From contig NC_065419.1 of NCBI RefSeq assembly GCF_024362695.1, positions 14,260,678-14,324,677 of the forward strand: DNA of 64,000 bases, in the 5' to 3' direction. Below the pieces are notes generated by a model. The model saw nothing but the letters and a program-made list of their open reading frames with translations, ran no database searches and was not told the origin of the DNA. Positions 60,680 to 64,000 of this stretch are shown in pieces (position 1 is the stretch's first letter; every line of letters starts with the position of its first letter). The DNA is from Pectinophora gossypiella. Taxonomy: Eukaryota > Arthropoda > Insecta > Lepidoptera > Gelechiidae. Made by a program: the position numbers and the translations under genes.

Positions 60680-60790
60680 ACAACACGGGAAACGGGATAA
60701 TGCTAAAGAGATGATGATGATGATGATGGTAAGTTGAACAACACATAAGATAGCATCACGCCTGTATCCCTGAAGGGGTAGGCGGAGGTG
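60680..60790 (+). mobile_element. S3 tail and S8 fragment
   Basis: 60688-60727: AACGGGATAATGCTAAAGAG with ATGATG repeats (S3 tail). 60745-60790: TAGCATCACGCCTGTATCCC (S8). Confidence 0.5.
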
Positions 60791-60795
60791 TATGG

Positions 60796-60941
60796 TACAG
60801 TCATGAGCAATATAATGTACCCACTTTAGGACTCTGTCGCACTAACATATTTGACATTTAGTGAGAATTACAGTTCAATTTGTCAAAAAAGTTAATGTGA
60901 CATGGTACCAAAGTGTATACATATTAATGCTCGTGACCGTA
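60796..60941 (+). mobile_element. R6 MITE, best copy
   Basis: TACAGTCATGAGCAATATAA to TTAATGCTCGTGACCGTA. Ends pair over about 30 nt; 146 bp. Confidence 0.85.
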
Positions 60942-61017
60942 CACCCTCTCCTTGCGGTTATGTTATATCCCATTTATTAGGAACCCATTGCCATTAATCG
61001 GGTAATCCTGGAATCAA

Positions 61018-61113
61018 CGTGATTTCAATCATCTATGATCCAAACATGAATTTAAACTTGAATTCAGAGGTTTAGAGCCCGAGTCAGGTTTCGAACCCGT
61101 GACACTGGAATGT
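61018..61113 (-). mobile_element. S4 SINE head
   Basis: Antisense: TCTATGATCCAAACATGAAT, GTTTCGAACCCGTGACACTG. Confidence 0.55.
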
Positions 61114-61120
61114 ATATAAG

Positions 61121-61321
61121 TTTTTTTTTTGACGTGACTTATTGTAGATTTGCCGCAGATGGCATTAACTACTTGGCCGGACAAATGGGGAGCGCTGAAG
61201 GCTCTCACCCGGTACAACGTTTAAGACAACAGGCCTGAGGGTGCCCAGTTGGGCGTGAACCTCGGCTCAGGGCGTCGTCTGAGAGGAAAAATATTTGAAA
61301 GAATTAATCGACCCTAGTGGG
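61121..61321 (-). mobile_element. Jockey-like LINE 3' end
   Basis: TTTTTTTTTTGACGTGACTT through GAGGGTGCCCAGTTGGGCGT to AATCGACCCTAGTGGG. Well preserved, 5'-truncated. Confidence 0.85.
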
Positions 61322-61370
61322 CTCATATAGTTTGACCTATTATTCTTGACTACGACCCTAAAGCCCTTAC

Positions 61371-61482
61371 AATGGTGCTGATTCCTACAGACGCCATCTA
61401 ATTTTACTTTAAGTTATACCTGTCATTTTCTCATGCGTTGAAAAAGAAAGGGACGGGTAATCGACAGGCATAAAACTCATGA
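61371..61482 (+). mobile_element. Solo arm of the 17.9-kb array element
   Basis: CTAATTTTACTTTAAGTTAT, ACCTGTCATTTTCTCATGCG, GGGACGGGTAATCGACAGGC. Confidence 0.65.
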
Positions 61483-61771
61483 ATTACACGTCAGTTATTC
61501 TATATAATATAATATATTTTATATAAGACATCAAAGAATGAAAGAAAGAAACATTTATTACTTCCGGATACCACAGACTCAGACAGACAGGTATATTACA
61601 TTCAACACAGGACAGAAACCACACGGAAATCAGTACACAGAAAAAATAGAAAAAAAAAAACAAAACAAAAAGAAAACCAAAATCAAAAATCATTACCAAA
61701 GAAAAACAAATCAAAATCATAAAAATAATAATTAATAAAAGTAAGTATCCTAAATGCAACGCACTGACGCT

Positions 61772-61855
61772 TCAGTCCTGTCGTCTTAAATTTTGTACCG
61801 GGTGAGAACCTTCAGCCTGCTCTTTGCGGCAAATCTACAATTAATACGTCAAAAA
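61772..61855 (+). mobile_element. Jockey-like 3' fragment with deletion
   Basis: CTTAAATTTTGTACCGGGTG, GCGGCAAATCTACAATTAAT, ACGTCAAAAAA. The central GGCCAAGTAG block is lost. Confidence 0.65.
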
Positions 61856-62446
61856 AGCCAATCCCAGTAAATACTTCAGCCGCCAGATTTCGTATATACT
61901 TAAGTACTTACTTACATTTTAAACGTAATTCCATTTCAGCCTAGCCACTAATCGCCGCATGAAAGAAAGTAGCAAGTAGCACGTAATTGTTCTGGCACAA
62001 AGAAACTCGGCCGAAGCCTCGCTATACATTAATATAAGTACATTTTTACTCGGCTAATTCGCAACTTCGGTGTAAAATATTATATTATGAACTCGTTTAG
62101 ACTGGCGCCCGGAGGAAATTTGAGACGGAACGAATTTAATGGATTTCGATCGAGAGTAGAGTTGTTTTTGCTTACTTTCTTAGTGTTCTTGCAGAGAGAA
62201 ACAAAGTATTTTAATACATACATAAATTCACGCCTTTTTCTTTTCTTTTTGCTCTTGGTATTTTTTTTTGATTGATCATGATAACATTATATCCGTATTA
62301 CATTTTGTTTTACTTGTATATCCTAAACAGCTAAGACGCGGGAAAAAACTTCTGCCTTTGCAATTGGTCAGGCGCATTTCCCGAAAAATATGCTATATCT
62401 TCTTACGTAATATCTGTATGAATATACAATACGATTAAATAAATGA
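61856..62446. other. Unannotated spacer
   Basis: 62213-62240 resembles an antisense TATG-type retroposon tail (ACATACATAAATTCACGCC). No gene. Confidence 0.3.
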
Positions 62447-62521
62447 ATTATTGTAGATTTGCCGCAGATGGCATTAACTACTTGGCCGGACAAATGGGGA
62501 GCGTTGAGGGCTCTCACCCGG
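62447..62521 (-). mobile_element. Jockey-like LINE 3' fragment
   Basis: TATTGTAGATTTGCCGCAGA to GAGGGCTCTCACCCGG; the A-rich end is lost. Confidence 0.7.
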
Positions 62522-62616
62522 AAATCGGTATAACAACATTATTCCATTTTGAAATATGATTCTTAAGAATCGGTATGCCAGCACACTTAGCTAATTAAAT
62601 TACTGTTTACTTAGGA

Positions 62617-63052
62617 GGGTCGTTCTTCTTTTTTATCGACAATAAAAAGACATTTTCTCGATTTATCGGATTTAACATCTTTAAAATTATAACGGCAATA
62701 AATATTTTAAAACATCATATAAAGATGTGTCTGTAGAGGACTATTTAGTGGTTCTCTTTATCTTGGTAACATACTTTTCTTTGCAGGCGCATTCCAAAAA
62801 ATATTGTGACAGAGTGGCCCTTTTCATCGGAGACAGCATTTCAATTTACCACTCTGTCACATAATTTTGTGAAAAACGATCAAGCTACGTTAATAACTAA
62901 TTGAGGAACCGATTAGTATTTTGCTTGTATTTTGAGTATAATAAGATAACTATATTTTTGGACAATCAAAACATGAAATAAAATTCTAAAACATAACTTA
63001 TCAGAAGCAGAACGAAGGACAGATCATTGTCGATAAAAAAGAAGAACAACCC
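62617..63052. mobile_element. MITE with 27-bp inverted ends
   Basis: GGGTCGTTCTTCTTTTTTAT and ATAAAAAAGAAGAACAACCC (26 of 27 over the whole arm). AGGA lies at both sides (62613-62616 and 63053-63056). An internal hairpin GTGACAGAGTGG / CCACTCTGTCAC is at about 62808-62861. Non-coding. Confidence 0.75.
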
Positions 63053-63164
63053 AGGAGCTACTTGACATTTGCAGTTTTAATTTCTCCGCATTAAGTGCAG
63101 TGGTAGAATCCTGCGAACGTGCTAAGCACTCGTCTTGAATACTGGTACTGAGTGTCTGCATAGC

Positions 63165-63734
63165 CATGGTATAAGAAAATCAGCCATTGCTAGCCGTTTG
63201 TTAACTAAGTGTTCATGAGTGTTACCATTAAATTGGTATCTCCAACATTCTAAGGATGTAAATTTTATTATTGAAAATTAAGTGAATTACTGACTAATGT
63301 ATTTAATTACTATTAATTGTCACATATATAAAAAATATAAGTAAATATTTTACTAAAGTTCAAAATTTCCTTTTAAAGTAAATATAAAAATAAATATTTT
63401 GTTTTATATTAGTATAAGTAATTAAGTAATTTCTAAATATTTTGTACGCGTATGTATGTCTATCTATATAATATTATACGTTGAAAGTCTCTCTTGTCAC
63501 GTAGGTCAGCTGGAAGAAATCTCTTTGTTTAGAGATAAGCTTGCCTGTACTATCTGTTTTCTTTGTATGTTTCTTGTGTCTGTTTTATTGTGTACAAATA
63601 AATAAAATAAAAACATTGGTCGTGGGTGATTTATTTTTTTATGAAATGGCAACACAGGATGAGATCACGTCAGCTGGGCTAACCTTGAAATGTTAGCTGT
63701 TTCTTTTGAGCATACCTGGTTTTCTTGTATCATG
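63165..63734 (-). mobile_element. hAT-type MITE, copy B, 8-bp TSD
   Basis: CATGGTATAAGAAAATCAGC and ...GAGCATACCTGGTTTTCTTGTATCATG ends. TGCATAGC flanks both sides (63157-63164 and 63735-63742). Same family as 10187-10822 in the opposite orientation. It lacks the GC-rich retroposon but carries a LINE 3' end (63478-63612). Confidence 0.85.
63478..63612 (+). mobile_element. LINE 3' end nested in hAT MITE B
   Basis: GAAAGTCTCTCTTGTCACGT, GAAGAAATCTCTTTGTTTAG, TATTGTGTACAAATAAATAA: 3' UTR with AATAAA. Absent from MITE copy A. Confidence 0.7.
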
Positions 63735-63947
63735 TGCATAGCAGCGACAACTGACGCGAGCGTACATTTAGATACGTCATGGAGTCGCTTTTCTATTTAT
63801 TAATTAAAGATAATATTATAATGACTAAGTATAAGTGACATTCATAAAAATGTCTAGCAGAACGGTATCTAACGAATACTGAGTATTAAAATTACTAAAT
63901 ATATGCCTACTAATAAACTAAAACTAATTAATTATACCTACTTACTG

Positions 63948-64000
63948 TTAGGTAAACCTAGCTCAGCCGCTGGTGGGGAGCGATGAGTTACCATTCTGTA
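63948..64000 (-). mobile_element. R9 repeat, cut by window end
   Basis: AGGTAAACCTAGCTCAGCCG and GCTGGTGGGGAGCGATGAGT, antisense to the R9 start. Confidence 0.6.

Noticed and set aside
61484..61759. 91-codon hydrophobic minus-strand frame
   Set aside because: Low-complexity A/T-rich sequence giving F/L/I-rich translation; no signature of a real membrane protein.

Overview
The window looks like a gene-poor, repeat-saturated stretch of nuclear DNA from an insect, most likely a lepidopteran (moth or butterfly). Reasons: dense tRNA-derived SINEs, RTE-like and Jockey-like LINE 3' ends, MITEs with TA, TTA or 8-bp target duplications, AT-rich spacers, and a short run of the insect telomere motif TTAGG (51337-51361). 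I found no convincing host protein-coding gene, functional tRNA or rRNA. Every open frame I could interpret is retroelement or transposon debris, or a shadow inside a repeat. Family labels used here (S1-S9, R5-R12, LINE-G, LINE-Q, AccG) are my own, assigned by comparing copies inside this window.

Layout. 1-9.9 kb: LINE C-terminal fragments, a solo LTR (2019-2366), SINEs S1-S5, a 15-bp-TSD Jockey-like insertion (4275-4540) and a GC-rich retroposon (9144-9683). 9.9-16.5 kb: hAT-type MITEs and small foldbacks. 16.58-19.33 kb: a 1.3-kb foldback followed by a three-unit tandem array of a SINE-containing inverted-repeat element. 20-36 kb: SINEs, Jockey-like tails (some nested in each other) and AT-rich spacer. 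36240-40314: a complete LTR retrotransposon with two apparently identical 615-bp LTRs and no gag or pol. Its interior holds three tandem-repeat systems, one of them made of hairpins with compensatory changes. 40.5-46 kb: a second solo LTR split by a four-module inverted element, a tandemly duplicated Jockey-like 3' end and a LINE RNase H fragment. 47032-47719: a deleted PIF/Harbinger transposon with a MADF-type reading frame, sitting inside a SINE with a TTA duplication. 50-56 kb: more SINEs, hAT MITEs and the longest Jockey-like copy (51946-52506). 56615-58970: a SINE split by a LINE tail that is itself split by a 1.97-kb inverted-repeat element inserted between AAA and TTT with no duplication, as described for Spy transposons. 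59-64 kb: further MITEs and a second copy of the 10.2-kb hAT MITE.

How the parts relate. Parasites of parasites dominate. SINE S2 and one S1 subfamily carry 3' ends like the RTE-like LINE, and the GC-rich retroposon carries a 3' end like LINE-Q. This is consistent with mobilisation in trans by those LINEs. Nesting gives a relative order of activity at several loci. The LTR element at 36-40 kb appears to be the youngest insertion.
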